A stretch of DNA of 64,000 bases from the NCBI RefSeq assembly GCF_015222005.1, contig NZ_JADFFL010000004.1, forward strand, positions 186,001 through 250,000, read 5' to 3'. The stretch comes from Mucilaginibacter myungsuensis. GTDB lineage: Bacteria > Bacteroidota > Bacteroidia > Sphingobacteriales > Sphingobacteriaceae. The notes under the pieces were generated by a model. It was given only the letters and a program-made list of their open reading frames with translations, was not told the DNA's origin and ran no database searches. Every line of letters starts with the position of its first letter. Within the stretch, counting starts at the first letter, position 1. Position numbers and translations under genes: made by a program. Positions 51,299 to 60,986 of this stretch are shown piece after piece.

Positions 51299-53935
51299 AT
51301 GAACAAAACCAGTTTATTAAGCTGCGATCAATTGCTTGATATTTTTTCGTCATCGCATATTGCTACGGCCATTTATACTACTGATGACCTTATTATTGAA
51401 GCTGTTACCGATGCCATGCTGGCGTTTTGGGGTAAAGGCCGCGAGGTTGTTGGCCTGCCATTGCGCCAAGCCATTCCCGAACTGGTGGGGCAACCATTTA
51501 TTGATCAAATGCGAAATGCCTTGGCGAGTGGGGTGACTTACAAGTCGACCGACACACCGGCGCAATTATTGATCGATGGCGAGTTGAGCACTTTTTATTA
51601 CGATTATGAATACCGCCCTATCCGTAATGCTGATGGGGATATTTACTGCCTGATCCATTATGCAACGGATGTTACCGACCGCGTAATAGGTCAGCAAGCG
51701 ATCTTGCTTGAACGCGAGAGCCGCCAAAAATGGGAGCGCGAGCAAGAACTGAACGAAGAGCTGGCCGCCAGCAACGAAGAACTGGCATCGGCCAACGAGG
51801 AACTCGCTGCTACTAACGAGGAATTATTCCAGACCCAGCAACAACTTAACGATCTGAATAATGACCTGGAAGCCCGGGTTGCCGAACGGACGCAAGATCT
51901 GGAAGAAAGTGAAAGCCGCTTGCGTTACATGATAGACGATGCCCCGGTCGCTATAGCTATTTTTAATGGGCGCGATCTGGTCATCGAAGCGGCTAACCAG
52001 TACATGCTCCGCATTTGGGGGAAAAATACTGAGGTGATCGGTAAACCACTTTTACAAGCTAACCCTGAATTAGAAGGTCAGTCATTTATCCCTTTAATGC
52101 TTGATGTTTTTGACACCGGCGAAGCTTTTGAGGGAAAGGAAGTGAAAGGGCTAATGGATCATCACGGGGAGCTAAGGGAAATATTCACCAACTTTACTTA
52201 TAAGCCACTTAAAGACGAGAACGGTAAGGTATATAGCCTAATGGTAGTTGCACACGAAGTTACCGAACAGGTGTTGGCCCGCAGGGCAGTAGAGGCAGCC
52301 AGATACAGGTTAGAAGCCATGGTGACCACTACCCCTGTAGCGATGACCATTTTGCACGGCCGAGACCTGATCATTGAGCAGGCCAACGCCGCGATGTACC
52401 AGATCTGGCAACGCGATGCCGGCATGACGTTAGGTAAAAAACTGGTAGATGTATTCCCTGAGTTGATAGGACAGCCATTCCCGGATCTGCTTGCCAATGT
52501 TTTTGATACCGGCAAACCGGTATCTTTCCCTGAATTACCCGTTACCATTGGCTTAACCGATGGTACATCTAAAGAGATCTTCGTTAATTTCTCTTACGAT
52601 CCGATCTTTACCAAAGCCGGCGAGGTAGAATCTATCCTGGCATCGGTGATAGATGTTACCGCATCGGTAACAGCCCGCCGGGAGTTGGAACTTAGCGAAC
52701 AGCAACTACAGGCATCGACCGAAGAGTTGGCAGCTGCTAACGAAGAGCTGACCGCCATTAATGAAGAAATGGTAGCCTCTAACGAGGAACTGATCAGCAC
52801 ACAAGATCACCTGCATGCCACTATCGAAATGCTGAATGATAGCCAGGAGCGCTTTAGCTTCCTGCTTAATTCTATCCCGCAACAGGTGTGGACCGCCGAT
52901 ACTGAAGGCGCGATAGATTACGTAAACGATATTGTTTGCGACGACTTTGGCTTTGAGATGAATGAGATCATTGGTCAGGGTTGGCAAAACTTTATTCACC
53001 CTGATGACCTGCCTAAGGCTTTGGAAAAATGGGTACAGGCCTTAAACACCGGGACCGAATACGTAGTTGAATTCAGGCTGAGATTTGCCGATGGCGTTTA
53101 CCACTGGCACCTGGCCCGCGCCAAACCATTGGTAGAGAACGACAAGATACAGCTGTGGATAGGTACCAATACCAACATCGAACTGCAAAAGAACAACGAG
53201 CAAAAAAAGGACGAGTTCCTTTCTATTGCCAGTCACGAGTTGAAGACGCCGCTTACCAGTATTAAGGCATTCAATCAATTGATACGTCGTGGCACTATAC
53301 CGGATACATTGGCCGGCTTCGCGCAAAAATCGGCCGATCACATTCAACGGCTGGAAAAGCTGATAGCCGACCTGCTTGATGTTACTAAAATGAACAGCGG
53401 CAAACTGGAATACACCATGCAGCCTTTCAGTTTTAAAAAGATGCTGACGGATAGCGTAGAGAACATACAGCATTTCTCAGGTACTCACCAGATCATTCTG
53501 CAAAACGCGGTCGACCTGGAATTCACAGGCGACCATTTCCGTTTGGAGCAAGTGCTGAATAACTTCCTGACCAATGCCGTAAAATACTCGCCAAAAGGCG
53601 AACGTGTGATCATCGACAGTCAGGTCAACGATAACGAGATCATTGTATCGGTACAGGATTTCGGCATCGGGATATCGCAGTCACACATCGATAAATTATT
53701 CGATCGTTATTACCGGGTAGACAATACTTCGATGCGTTTTGAAGGGTTGGGCTTAGGCCTGTTCATCTCATCCGAGATATTGAAACGCCACCAGGGACGT
53801 GTTTGGATAGAGAGCGAGCCGGACAAAGGGTCCACCTTCTATTTCAGCCTACCGATAGTCCAAGCCGAGCATGGGGGAGCGCAAATGGATCTGTCGGTAA
53901 AAGGTATAGACATTGCCGTTAATGAAAATAACTAA
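51299..53935 (+). CDS. Multi-PAS sensor histidine kinase
   Basis: An 878-residue cytosolic kinase without membrane segments. Four PAS units are seen: residues 10-130, 215-345, 355-460, and a PAS/PAC domain near 520-640 (QVWTADTEGAIDYVNDIVCD, WHLARAKPLVEN). Between them are coiled coils with repeats of N-E-E-L-A and E-L-x-A-x-N-E-E (about 150-205, 475-520). The kinase core has FLSIASHELKTPLTSIKAFN with the phosphorylated His (near 656), NNFLTNAVKYSP (near 766), DFGIGI and FEGLGLGLFIS. There is no receiver domain, so a separate response regulator is needed; none is in the window. The signal is unknown, with light, redox or ligands possible. Confidence 0.9.
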   Translation: MNKTSLLSCDQLLDIFSSSHIATAIYTTDDLIIEAVTDAMLAFWGKGREVVGLPLRQAIPELVGQPFIDQMRNALASGVTYKSTDTPAQLLIDGELSTFYYDYEYRPIRNADGDIYCLIHYATDVTDRVIGQQAILLERESRQKWEREQELNEELAASNEELASANEELAATNEELFQTQQQLNDLNNDLEARVAERTQDLEESESRLRYMIDDAPVAIAIFNGRDLVIEAANQYMLRIWGKNTEVIGKPLLQANPELEGQSFIPLMLDVFDTGEAFEGKEVKGLMDHHGELREIFTNFTYKPLKDENGKVYSLMVVAHEVTEQVLARRAVEAARYRLEAMVTTTPVAMTILHGRDLIIEQANAAMYQIWQRDAGMTLGKKLVDVFPELIGQPFPDLLANVFDTGKPVSFPELPVTIGLTDGTSKEIFVNFSYDPIFTKAGEVESILASVIDVTASVTARRELELSEQQLQASTEELAAANEELTAINEEMVASNEELISTQDHLHATIEMLNDSQERFSFLLNSIPQQVWTADTEGAIDYVNDIVCDDFGFEMNEIIGQGWQNFIHPDDLPKALEKWVQALNTGTEYVVEFRLRFADGVYHWHLARAKPLVENDKIQLWIGTNTNIELQKNNEQKKDEFLSIASHELKTPLTSIKAFNQLIRRGTIPDTLAGFAQKSADHIQRLEKLIADLLDVTKMNSGKLEYTMQPFSFKKMLTDSVENIQHFSGTHQIILQNAVDLEFTGDHFRLEQVLNNFLTNAVKYSPKGERVIIDSQVNDNEIIVSVQDFGIGISQSHIDKLFDRYYRVDNTSMRFEGLGLGLFISSEILKRHQGRVWIESEPDKGSTFYFSLPIVQAEHGGAQMDLSVKGIDIAVNENN

Positions 53936-53939
53936 GCCG

Positions 53940-53973
53940 ATGGCCGCCCGAAAAGGGTGGCCATTTTTATTTG
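53940..53973 (+). terminator. Terminator of the histidine kinase gene
   Basis: ATGGCCGCCC (53940-53949) pairs with GGGTGGCCAT (53955-53964), one wobble and a five-base loop, followed by TTTTaTTTG. Confidence 0.75.
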
Positions 53974-54027
53974 ATATATTTCTTTCTCAGTAAAATTAGT
54001 TGACATAGGGCTGTCACTAAAGCATGA

Positions 54028-54035
54028 TAGGTTTG
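54028..54035 (+). promoter_or_regulatory. Minus-7 box for the DUF1761 gene
   Basis: TAGGTTTG, a perfect TAnnTTTG, 23 bases above the ATG at 54059. No minus-33 found. Confidence 0.4.
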
Positions 54036-54058
54036 CAACATCATTTAAACAAATAACT

Positions 54059-54472
54059 ATGTTGCAATTTTTAACAAACTTAAATTGGGTTAGTGTTTTG
54101 ATCGCCTTTGCGGTGTACTTTGTACTGGGCGGACTATGGTTCACGCTGATCTTTGCCAAACCCTACAAAGCATCCTTAGGTCGCGATGGCGAGACGCTGC
54201 CCAACAAACCTATCTTTATCGTCGGCCCTGCTATTTGTTCGCTGGTGATCACGGTGACCAATGCCTTGCTCATCAATGCCCTCAACATCGATACCGTAGG
54301 CGGCGCTATCGAATTCGCGCTGATCATTGGTATTGGTTATCTGGTGGCCAACACGGTCAACATCGCTATCAACCCCAATATCCCGCGCCCGATATTTTAC
54401 AGCGTGATCAGCGGTGCTTACCATTTAGTGTCGATATTGATCGCAAGCGTTATCTTAGTACTAATGAAATAG
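54059..54472 (+). CDS. DUF1761 membrane protein
   Basis: A 137-residue inner-membrane protein with four helices (about 12-30, 52-70, 80-102, 112-132). Its opening NWVSVLIAFAVYFVLGGLWF and the FAKPYKASLGRDGE segment match DUF1761. The function is unknown. The YdeI-like gene begins eight bases after its stop, so the two are probably co-transcribed. An open frame that overlaps it from 54136 is a shadow of this gene plus the real downstream one. Confidence 0.85.
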   Translation: MLQFLTNLNWVSVLIAFAVYFVLGGLWFTLIFAKPYKASLGRDGETLPNKPIFIVGPAICSLVITVTNALLINALNIDTVGGAIEFALIIGIGYLVANTVNIAINPNIPRPIFYSVISGAYHLVSILIASVILVLMK

Positions 54473-54480
54473 CCCAAATT

Positions 54481-55059
54481 ATGCAGCCCGACATCGAGAC
54501 CTTTTACCCTAAAACCCGCGATGACTGGCGGCAGTGGCTCATCAGCAACCATGCTCTTGCAAAAGGAGTATGGTTGCTGCAATATAAAAAGGCGACGGGC
54601 GTACCTACCATATCCTGGAGCGAAGCTGTGGATGAAGCATTGTGCTTCGGCTGGGTAGATAGCATCAGGCGTTCGGTTGATGAAAATAGCTTTGTGCAAT
54701 TTGTCGGTCCGCGTAAGCCTACCAGCACCTGGTCAAAGATCAATAAGGACAAAGTTAAACAGCTTACAGCTGATGGTTTAATGCACCCCGCAGGACAGGC
54801 CGTTATCGACATAGCGAAAAAGAATGGCTCATGGACGATACTCGATACTGTAGAAGAGATCAAAATACCTAAAGACCTTACCGCCGCATTTAAGGGTAAA
54901 CCGGCAGCTAAACGCTATTTCACATCCCTAAGCCGCTCGGTCAAAAAACGGTTGCTGCATTGGCTGATAACTGCAAAACGCCCCGAGACACGACAAAAAC
55001 GGATAGACGAACTGACCGATCTTGCAGCGCAAAAAACCTTACCCAAACAATTCCTTTAA
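54481..55059 (+). CDS. YdeI/OmpD-associated family protein
   Basis: A 192-residue cytosolic protein starting at the ATG at 54481. The N-terminal TFYPKTRDDWRQWLISNHAL, the YKKATGVPTISWSEAVDEAL segment and ALCFGWVDSIRR (near 55-66) are the family hallmark; WSKINKDKVKQL and a C-terminal helical region (TAKRPETRQKRIDEL) follow. Members have been tied to antimicrobial peptide and stress tolerance (bacteriocin protection). Its stop overlaps the stop of the converging PorT-like gene by three to four bases, and no terminator separates them. Confidence 0.86.
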   Translation: MQPDIETFYPKTRDDWRQWLISNHALAKGVWLLQYKKATGVPTISWSEAVDEALCFGWVDSIRRSVDENSFVQFVGPRKPTSTWSKINKDKVKQLTADGLMHPAGQAVIDIAKKNGSWTILDTVEEIKIPKDLTAAFKGKPAAKRYFTSLSRSVKKRLLHWLITAKRPETRQKRIDELTDLAAQKTLPKQFL

Positions 55060-55796
55060 AATCTAACGCCAACCGCTAACGATAGCGTGAACATGCGGGT
55101 ATCCAGATTACGCCCGGCATCGCTGTAGTTGCGTGTAAATACCGGCGAAAGTGTATAGCTCCCCCTCAAATCAAAAAAAGCTGCACCAAGACGCTCTTTA
55201 CTTTCCATAACCTTAAGCCCGAGCAATAAATTAGTGATCACACTTTTGCCATACCGCATATCCAGTTTTTGGTCTTGCAGATCGGTGGCGTTCTTGTCAT
55301 AATCAATTTTACGCTTATGGTTGATCAGCAATCCCGGCGCAATACCAGTGTAGGCCGATAGGATGGTGTTCGACTTTTCGGGCAAAAAATTGTAGCCAAT
55401 AGTAAGCGGCAGTTCCATGTAATCGAACCGGTAGGTGATATAATTATAAGAGCGTTGTTCGTCGCCGTCATCGTCAAACCAAGGCGCTATGTTGGTATTC
55501 TCCTCGCGGTATTTTGTACCGCGCGAGTTATAAAGCAGCTCGGCACCGAACATGATCCGCTGAGACAATTGCCTGTCCGCCGTAACGCCAAGTAATATAG
55601 ACATCCGGGGGATATCCGAAAAACCGGTATAACGCTGATCCGGACGGTCCATCAGATCGATATCATCAGTAAACGTCGAGAAATTGATGCCGGCTTTGGC
55701 GCCAAATTTAAATTGCGGGCGCTCGTTTTGCGCTTGGGCACATACAGCCCAAATGCTCAGTAGCAGGGTAAGGCAGGTTGCAGATCTTAATAACAT
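55056..55796 (-). CDS. PorT-like outer-membrane beta-barrel protein
   Basis: A 246-residue protein with a signal peptide (cleavage near AQA, 23). The mature sequence is an eight-stranded-type barrel with alternating strands: KFGAKAGINFSTF (near 30), LLGVTADRQLSQRIMFGAEL, YMELPLTIGYNFL, LSAYTGIAPGLLI, FFDLRGSYTLSPV and a terminal Phe (LAVGVRF) for BAM recognition. PorT family proteins are common in Bacteroidota; a few help type IX secretion, but most are unstudied. Confidence 0.85.
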   Translation of the reverse strand: MLLRSATCLTLLLSIWAVCAQAQNERPQFKFGAKAGINFSTFTDDIDLMDRPDQRYTGFSDIPRMSILLGVTADRQLSQRIMFGAELLYNSRGTKYREENTNIAPWFDDDGDEQRSYNYITYRFDYMELPLTIGYNFLPEKSNTILSAYTGIAPGLLINHKRKIDYDKNATDLQDQKLDMRYGKSVITNLLLGLKVMESKERLGAAFFDLRGSYTLSPVFTRNYSDAGRNLDTRMFTLSLAVGVRF

Positions 55797-55822
55797 AATT
55801 TGTAATAATAAGGTACTGCATT

Positions 55823-55857
55823 GACAAGCGTTGACCCCGCAAGGTTTAACGCTTGTC
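55823..55857 (-). repeat. Strong hairpin between the DUF4249 and PorT-like genes
   Basis: GACAAGCGTT (55823-55832) and AACGCTTGTC (55848-55857) are a perfect 10-bp inverted repeat with a 15-base loop that has further pairing. It lies 28 bases past the DUF4249 stop but has no T run on the minus strand. Probably an mRNA end or stability element. Confidence 0.45.
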
Positions 55858-55885
55858 TATAAATATATTTGCTGATCGGTCGCCT

Positions 55886-56698
55886 TTACGGCTTCACCAC
55901 AATAGTTTTACTCTGCGTTGTATGCGCACTAAAATATCCCAAAGCCGTCGGTGAGAAATTAGTAGGCGGATCTGCGGGAGATACGCCACCACCCGGTCCG
56001 TTCGATGATTGGCGCATCAGTGTGTACCAGTAGAGGTAAACGGGTTTATCTATACACTGCATCTCTACTTTAACGGTGTCGCCTGCGTAAATGCCAAAGT
56101 CATCGTCGGCATCGTCGCGTACGCGCAGGTCAAGGCTCACGTAGCGGCCGTTGTTAAAGTCGTCGTTGTAGGCATACACCGTTTTCACCTGTACGTTATT
56201 TTTCCAGATGATGAAGCGGTATTGATTAACCAAATTACCCGGATCCAGGTAATGGACCGAAAGCGTCTTCTTTCCTTTATCAGCATCAAAAATAGCCGGG
56301 CGGGTAGTTATCGAATCTAAAAATACCTGATCAGGAATGTGCGAACTGGCGGTGTACACTTTCGAGTCGGTCTCTACCGTCAGCTTATACGTCTCGCGCA
56401 CCAGGCCACCTATGTTGGCTGTGTAAACGCCGTCGGCAGTTTCGGTAAAGGTGCGGGTATCGCCAATGGCATTGGTCATTACCACCTTTGCCCCTTTTAC
56501 GGGCGGGTAGGTATTGGTTTGCGTGAACGGCACGTTGCGGGTTATTTTAACGGTCTGCGTGCCTATTACGTTGGTAAAATTAGCTTCGATCACCAATTTA
56601 CCGGTATCGTTACCCAGATCCAGATCGATCACTTTTTGGCACGATGCCAGTATGGGCAGGGCCAGTATTAGTAGTATATATTGTTTTAATGTCTTCAT
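55886..56698 (-). CDS. DUF4249 lipoprotein, partner of the adjacent TonB receptor
   Basis: A 270-residue lipoprotein with signal MKTLKQYILLILALPILASC (lipidated Cys 20). The family start QKVIDLDLGNDTGKLVIEAN, the ITRNVPFTQTNTYPPVKGA segment and a C-terminal glycine-rich stretch NGPGGGVSPADPPTNF are recognisable as DUF4249. The fold is Ig-like. The gene follows the TonB receptor by 12 bases; this receptor-lipoprotein pairing is very common in Bacteroidota and suggests that the lipoprotein binds a ligand for the receptor at the surface. The ligand is unknown. Confidence 0.9.
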   Translation of the reverse strand: MKTLKQYILLILALPILASCQKVIDLDLGNDTGKLVIEANFTNVIGTQTVKITRNVPFTQTNTYPPVKGAKVVMTNAIGDTRTFTETADGVYTANIGGLVRETYKLTVETDSKVYTASSHIPDQVFLDSITTRPAIFDADKGKKTLSVHYLDPGNLVNQYRFIIWKNNVQVKTVYAYNDDFNNGRYVSLDLRVRDDADDDFGIYAGDTVKVEMQCIDKPVYLYWYTLMRQSSNGPGGGVSPADPPTNFSPTALGYFSAHTTQSKTIVVKP

Positions 56699-56710
56699 GA
56701 TGGGTCGGTG

Positions 56711-59035
56711 TTAAAATTTAAAGTTCCAGGTAACTGATGGTATCGGCGTAGCAAAAATACTGGTCGATACGGCCTCGGTAGTACCCGGACTGGTCGGGCT
56801 GTCACGGAATTCGATCGCGTACGGATCGCGATAGCCGTACACGTTATACAGGCTAAACGTCCAACTGGAATGGAACTTTTTGTGCTCCTTACCTTCCAGC
56901 GTAGCGCCGATATCCAAACGGTTGTTAGCCGGTTTACGGTAACCATTACGTTCTGAATACGAGAACAGTGTTTGCCCGCCGACAGTATATTTACCTGTAG
57001 GATAAGTGACCGCGCTACCCGTTTGATAAATGAACGAACTGGAGAATGTCCAACGGTTGTTCAGTTTGTAAATACCCACCACCGAAAGGTCATGCGTGCG
57101 ATCCTGACGGGCGGCATAATACCTGCCCTGGTTTATCGCTGCAAATTTGCTTTCGGCCTTAGACAGGGTATAACCAACCCACCCGTTAAATCGGCCATAT
57201 TTCTTTTTCAAAAACAACTCAATACCGTAAGCGCGGCCCGAACCAAATGTCAGTTGCGATTCTACATTCTCGTTCACCAGCAGCCTTGCGCCGTCTTTAT
57301 AATCGATCAGGTTTTTCAGATCTTTGTAATAAGCCTCGGCCGAAAACTCGAACACGTTATCCTGAAAATTGCGGTACCAACCTAAAGATACCTGATCAGA
57401 TATCTGCGGTTTGATATTGTTGCTGCTCATGGCATACAGATCCGTTGGCGAGCTGGTAGTTGAATTGGTAAGCAAGTGGATATTTTGTGTATTGCGGTTG
57501 TAAGATGCCTTTACCGAGCTTACATCATTCAATTGATAGGCGGCCGAAACACGTGGCTCCAGATTGTAATAGCTCTGCACCACATCGCCCGAACCGTAAG
57601 TGGCCTCGTTAGTGATATTTCCCGCCGGATCATACGAGCGAAACGTACCCGGACCCATCAGCATAAAACCGCTCAGGCGCAGGCCAAAAGCTACGTTCAG
57701 TTTATCGTTCACCTTCCAATCGTCGCTCACATACAGGGCATTCTCAAACCCATAACGGCGCTCCACGCTACGGCTATTAAAACTGGATGATTCGTCGGTA
57801 GTGATCTCGCCAGGAGAGATGGAATGCCTCAACACATTGAACCCGAATTTAAGGCGGTGATCGCTGCTGAGGGTATATTGCAGGTCCTCTTTAATGTTAA
57901 AATCGGTGATCTTTGATGTAGCCTTAAAACTGGTCGCGCTTTGGAAACTTTGGATCACATAATTATAGTTACTAAAAATAACCGAGGTGTTAGAGAACAA
58001 CTTATTGCTGAAAATATGATTGAACCTGACCGTACCGGTAGAGTTGCCCCAATCTGTCCCGAAAAGGTCTTTCAACCCTAACACGTCCTTACCAAAATAG
58101 CCCGACAAGTAAATGGCATTTTTATCGTTAAAATGATAATTGGCTTTGGCATTCAAGTCGTAAAAATAAAGCGAACTACCTTTGATCACAGAATCTTTAG
58201 ATAGCGCCAAAAACATATCGATGTAGGTCCTCCGACCACTGATCATGAACGAGCCCTTGTCTTTTACGATAGGGCCTTCGATCTTCAACCTCGAGGCGAT
58301 GGTACCGATACCACCCTGCACGGTAAAGTTCTTATTGTTACCGTCATTCATCTTGATATCCAGTACCGACGACAACCTGCCGCCATATTCGGCCGGCATA
58401 CCGCCTTTGTACAGATTAACATCTTTGATCGCATCCGAGTTGAACGTAGAGAAGAAACCCAGCAGGTGCGATGCATTGTAAACCGTGGCTTCATCCAAGG
58501 TGATCAGGTTTTGATCTGCAGAGCCACCCCGTACATAAAAACCCGAGTTACCCTCACCGCCCGATTTTACACCCGGCATCAGCGTAATGGTCTTTAACAC
58601 ATCGCGCTCGCCAAGTACCACCGGTATTTGGTTGATCTGGGCCATATTCAGCTTCTCCACCCCCATTTGCGGCGATGTGATCTGGTCGTTATTAGGCCGG
58701 TTAGCACTGATCACCACCTCCTGCAAATTGCTTTTAGGCGTAAGCGAAATATTAATTCTTTTGGCCTGATGTAACGAAAGTGCCTGCGTCACCGTCTCAT
58801 AGCCAATGTAGGTAAAGATCAGCGTGTATTCGCCGTCGGGGGCCGATAGCGAGTAGAAACCGTAACTGTTACTGGCGGTGCCCACATTGGTCAGCTCCTT
58901 AATGCGCACGGTAGCGCCTATCAGGGTCTCGCCGGTCTCGGCATCTTTAATGGTGCCGCTAATGACGTGTTTTTTTTGAGCAATGGCCGTAAATGAAATG
59001 AGGAACAGCAATACTGCGAGTAGATGTTTAGACAT
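56711..59035 (-). CDS. TonB-dependent receptor, partner of DUF4249
   Basis: A 774-residue receptor with signal peptide (MSKHLLAVLLFLISFTAIAQ). Residues 22-105 are the carboxypeptidase-regulatory-like beta domain (HVISGTIKDAETGETLIGAT), 110-230 the plug (VVISANRPNNDQ, FYVRGGSADQNLITLDEATV), and 240-774 the barrel, ending in TPIPSVTWNFKF. It imports an unknown large ligand. It is the first gene of a two-gene operon and is divergent from the PAS protein gene across 191 bases. TonB, ExbB and ExbD are not in the window. Confidence 0.92.
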   Translation of the reverse strand: MSKHLLAVLLFLISFTAIAQKKHVISGTIKDAETGETLIGATVRIKELTNVGTASNSYGFYSLSAPDGEYTLIFTYIGYETVTQALSLHQAKRINISLTPKSNLQEVVISANRPNNDQITSPQMGVEKLNMAQINQIPVVLGERDVLKTITLMPGVKSGGEGNSGFYVRGGSADQNLITLDEATVYNASHLLGFFSTFNSDAIKDVNLYKGGMPAEYGGRLSSVLDIKMNDGNNKNFTVQGGIGTIASRLKIEGPIVKDKGSFMISGRRTYIDMFLALSKDSVIKGSSLYFYDLNAKANYHFNDKNAIYLSGYFGKDVLGLKDLFGTDWGNSTGTVRFNHIFSNKLFSNTSVIFSNYNYVIQSFQSATSFKATSKITDFNIKEDLQYTLSSDHRLKFGFNVLRHSISPGEITTDESSSFNSRSVERRYGFENALYVSDDWKVNDKLNVAFGLRLSGFMLMGPGTFRSYDPAGNITNEATYGSGDVVQSYYNLEPRVSAAYQLNDVSSVKASYNRNTQNIHLLTNSTTSSPTDLYAMSSNNIKPQISDQVSLGWYRNFQDNVFEFSAEAYYKDLKNLIDYKDGARLLVNENVESQLTFGSGRAYGIELFLKKKYGRFNGWVGYTLSKAESKFAAINQGRYYAARQDRTHDLSVVGIYKLNNRWTFSSSFIYQTGSAVTYPTGKYTVGGQTLFSYSERNGYRKPANNRLDIGATLEGKEHKKFHSSWTFSLYNVYGYRDPYAIEFRDSPTSPGTTEAVSTSIFATPIPSVTWNFKF

Positions 59036-59226
59036 GTGTGTTTCAAAGGTAAAAATTACAAGCGGGTCGCGAAAACCGCCCTGCTACCCACTTAGACGTA
59101 CAAAGGGGCAAAACATTTCGATCGGGCAAAAATAAATTTCTCGGGCGATAACAACGGGGTAGCTATTGCAACAAACCTTGTTTTAATGCCTATATTTATC
59201 CCGACTAAACTTTCTTATCAGTTGTT

Positions 59227-59781
59227 ATGCGATCAGCGGCTTTAAGAATAGCAGTTTTATATACACTTGCAGGTGTCCTTTGGATAAGCCTAAGCGACAG
59301 GATACTGCTTGCCCTACGCGGCACAGCTAATGTAGAGTTTTTGCTGTTTATGAGCAGCGCTAAAGGTTGGCTATACGTTATCATTACCGGGCTGATGCTT
59401 TACAAGCTGATCAAGACCCACACAGCAGAGTTAGCCGAAAGCGAGCAACAATATCGTAGCTATTTTGAAGAAGCCCCGTATCCGCAATGGATCGTCGATC
59501 GCAAAAATCTGCTGATCAAGGCAGTGAACTGCGCCGCCGTGAACAACTACGGTTTTGCCCGCGACGAGTTTTTAAAGATGAGCGCACTGGATATCTGCCA
59601 AAAACCCAACATCAACGATTCTATCATGATCTTTCGCGAGTTGCAGCCCGGGATGAACGATGTCGGACAATCCGAACATTTAAAAAAAGATGGCAGTAAG
59701 ATCATCGTTACCCTTAAGATCCAGATGTTGAAAAAAGGATTTAACAACGACGTGTTGGTGACGGCTGAGTTGGTAGTATAA
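59227..59781 (+). CDS. Membrane-anchored PAS-domain protein, possibly a truncated kinase
   Basis: A 184-residue protein with two helices (about 5-27 and 43-60) and a PAS domain from about residue 70 (SYFEEAPYPQWIVDRKNLLI). The start with RIAVLYTLAGVLWISLSDRI is that of many membrane sensor kinases, but the protein ends right after the PAS domain and no kinase core follows before the next gene. It is therefore either a stand-alone sensor or the remnant of a kinase. Confidence 0.65.
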   Translation: MRSAALRIAVLYTLAGVLWISLSDRILLALRGTANVEFLLFMSSAKGWLYVIITGLMLYKLIKTHTAELAESEQQYRSYFEEAPYPQWIVDRKNLLIKAVNCAAVNNYGFARDEFLKMSALDICQKPNINDSIMIFRELQPGMNDVGQSEHLKKDGSKIIVTLKIQMLKKGFNNDVLVTAELVV

Positions 59782-59890
59782 AGCATGTTTACCGACCGCT
59801 AAATAAACGTAGCGCTCTCCTCTGTATCACGATCTTTACACCTGCGCATGGGCATTCTTCCCTATATTTAGGCGAAAAAACAACATCACC

Positions 59891-60937
59891 ATGCTTCATA
59901 AATTATCAAAAATTGCACTGCTAACGATGCTTTCGGCCTCGGCTTTTGCACAAACGACGACGCCGCCGGCCGGCAACGGACAACCGGGACAGGATGGTCA
60001 GCGCCCACGCGGGCGGAGACAGTTTACCGTCAACATCAATAACACCTCTAAAAATATAGAACTGGATACCGTTCAAAAGGCCGAACTTATCCAGATCGTT
60101 AAAGACGTTTACGTGCCCTTTGCCCAGGCTGATGGCACGCGCGTGCGCGGATTTTCATTCAGCGTGAACGATAGTTTGCAGATCGGCATGATCGCCAAAG
60201 TGGGTAAGATCAGCGTGAGCGGCGACTGGTTAAAAAAGAATTATAAGAACTTTGCCACCGAACTACAGACCACCTTACGCAAAAATTGGCACTCGGTAGA
60301 TACCGTTAAAAAAGCCGATTACCAATTGGTGTTCATCAACAAGAACTCCGATTTTAGCCCCGAAGTAAGGAAAAACCTGATCGATGCTTACTTTAAGGTT
60401 TACCCGGTGTTGGTGAGCAAATTCAATGACAAATCGACCCACAATGTGATCTTCATTACCGATACCGCTTATAAGGGTGTGGCCGAATGCAGTGGCAACC
60501 GTATCTTGTTCAGCACTAAGTACATGAACCAAAACCCGTACGATATTGATATTGTCACGCATGAGGGTATGCATATTGTGCAAGGCTACCCAGGTGGCGC
60601 CGGCCCGGGTTGGCTGACCGAAGGTATCGCCGACTATATACGCTACAAATATGGTGTGGACAATATCGGCTCACGCTGGACGCTGCCGGAATTTAAGAAT
60701 GACCAAAGCTACAAAGACGCTTACCGTGTTACTGCCCGCTTTTTTGAATGGATAGAGCAAAAGGTAAAACCGGATGTGATCATGACCATTGACCAGCAGT
60801 TACGCACAAAAACCTACACTGAAGAGTCGTGGGCTAAGTTGACCGGCAAAACAGTTGACGAACTTTGGGCCGATTATGCTAAAAACCCACAGGTTGACCT
60901 GAAGTACAGCGGCAAAGCTCCCGTAAAGAAAGGCTAA
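59891..60937 (+). CDS. Basic secretory protein (BSP)-family metallopeptidase
   Basis: A 348-residue exported protein with signal MLHKLSKIALLTMLSASAFA. After a low-complexity Gly/Pro/Arg linker (24-46) comes a substrate-binding part (50-140) and a BSP/peptidase core from about 170. The zinc motif THEGMHIVQ (near 219, HExxH) and the downstream GWLTEGIADYIRYKYG (third ligand and a family-typical stretch near 238) are clear. BSP proteins are known from plant defence and occur in Bacteroidota; a peptidase activity is predicted but rarely shown. A strong terminator follows the gene. Confidence 0.85.
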   Translation: MLHKLSKIALLTMLSASAFAQTTTPPAGNGQPGQDGQRPRGRRQFTVNINNTSKNIELDTVQKAELIQIVKDVYVPFAQADGTRVRGFSFSVNDSLQIGMIAKVGKISVSGDWLKKNYKNFATELQTTLRKNWHSVDTVKKADYQLVFINKNSDFSPEVRKNLIDAYFKVYPVLVSKFNDKSTHNVIFITDTAYKGVAECSGNRILFSTKYMNQNPYDIDIVTHEGMHIVQGYPGGAGPGWLTEGIADYIRYKYGVDNIGSRWTLPEFKNDQSYKDAYRVTARFFEWIEQKVKPDVIMTIDQQLRTKTYTEESWAKLTGKTVDELWADYAKNPQVDLKYSGKAPVKKG

Positions 60938-60958
60938 GAACTCTCGTAAAATAACACG

Positions 60959-60985
60959 AGGCCGGGCGTTGTTCCGGCCTTTTTT
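60959..60985 (+). terminator. Terminator of the BSP gene
   Basis: AGGCCGG (60959-60965) pairs with CCGGCCT (60974-60980) around an eight-base loop, and a run of T follows at 60980-60985. The dnaE2 stop, coming from the other side, lies two bases further on. Confidence 0.85.
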
Positions 60986-60986
60986 G

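Noticed and set aside
54136..54480. Long N-terminal extension of the YdeI-like gene
   Set aside because: It is the out-of-frame copy of the DUF1761 gene; the family start is at 54481.
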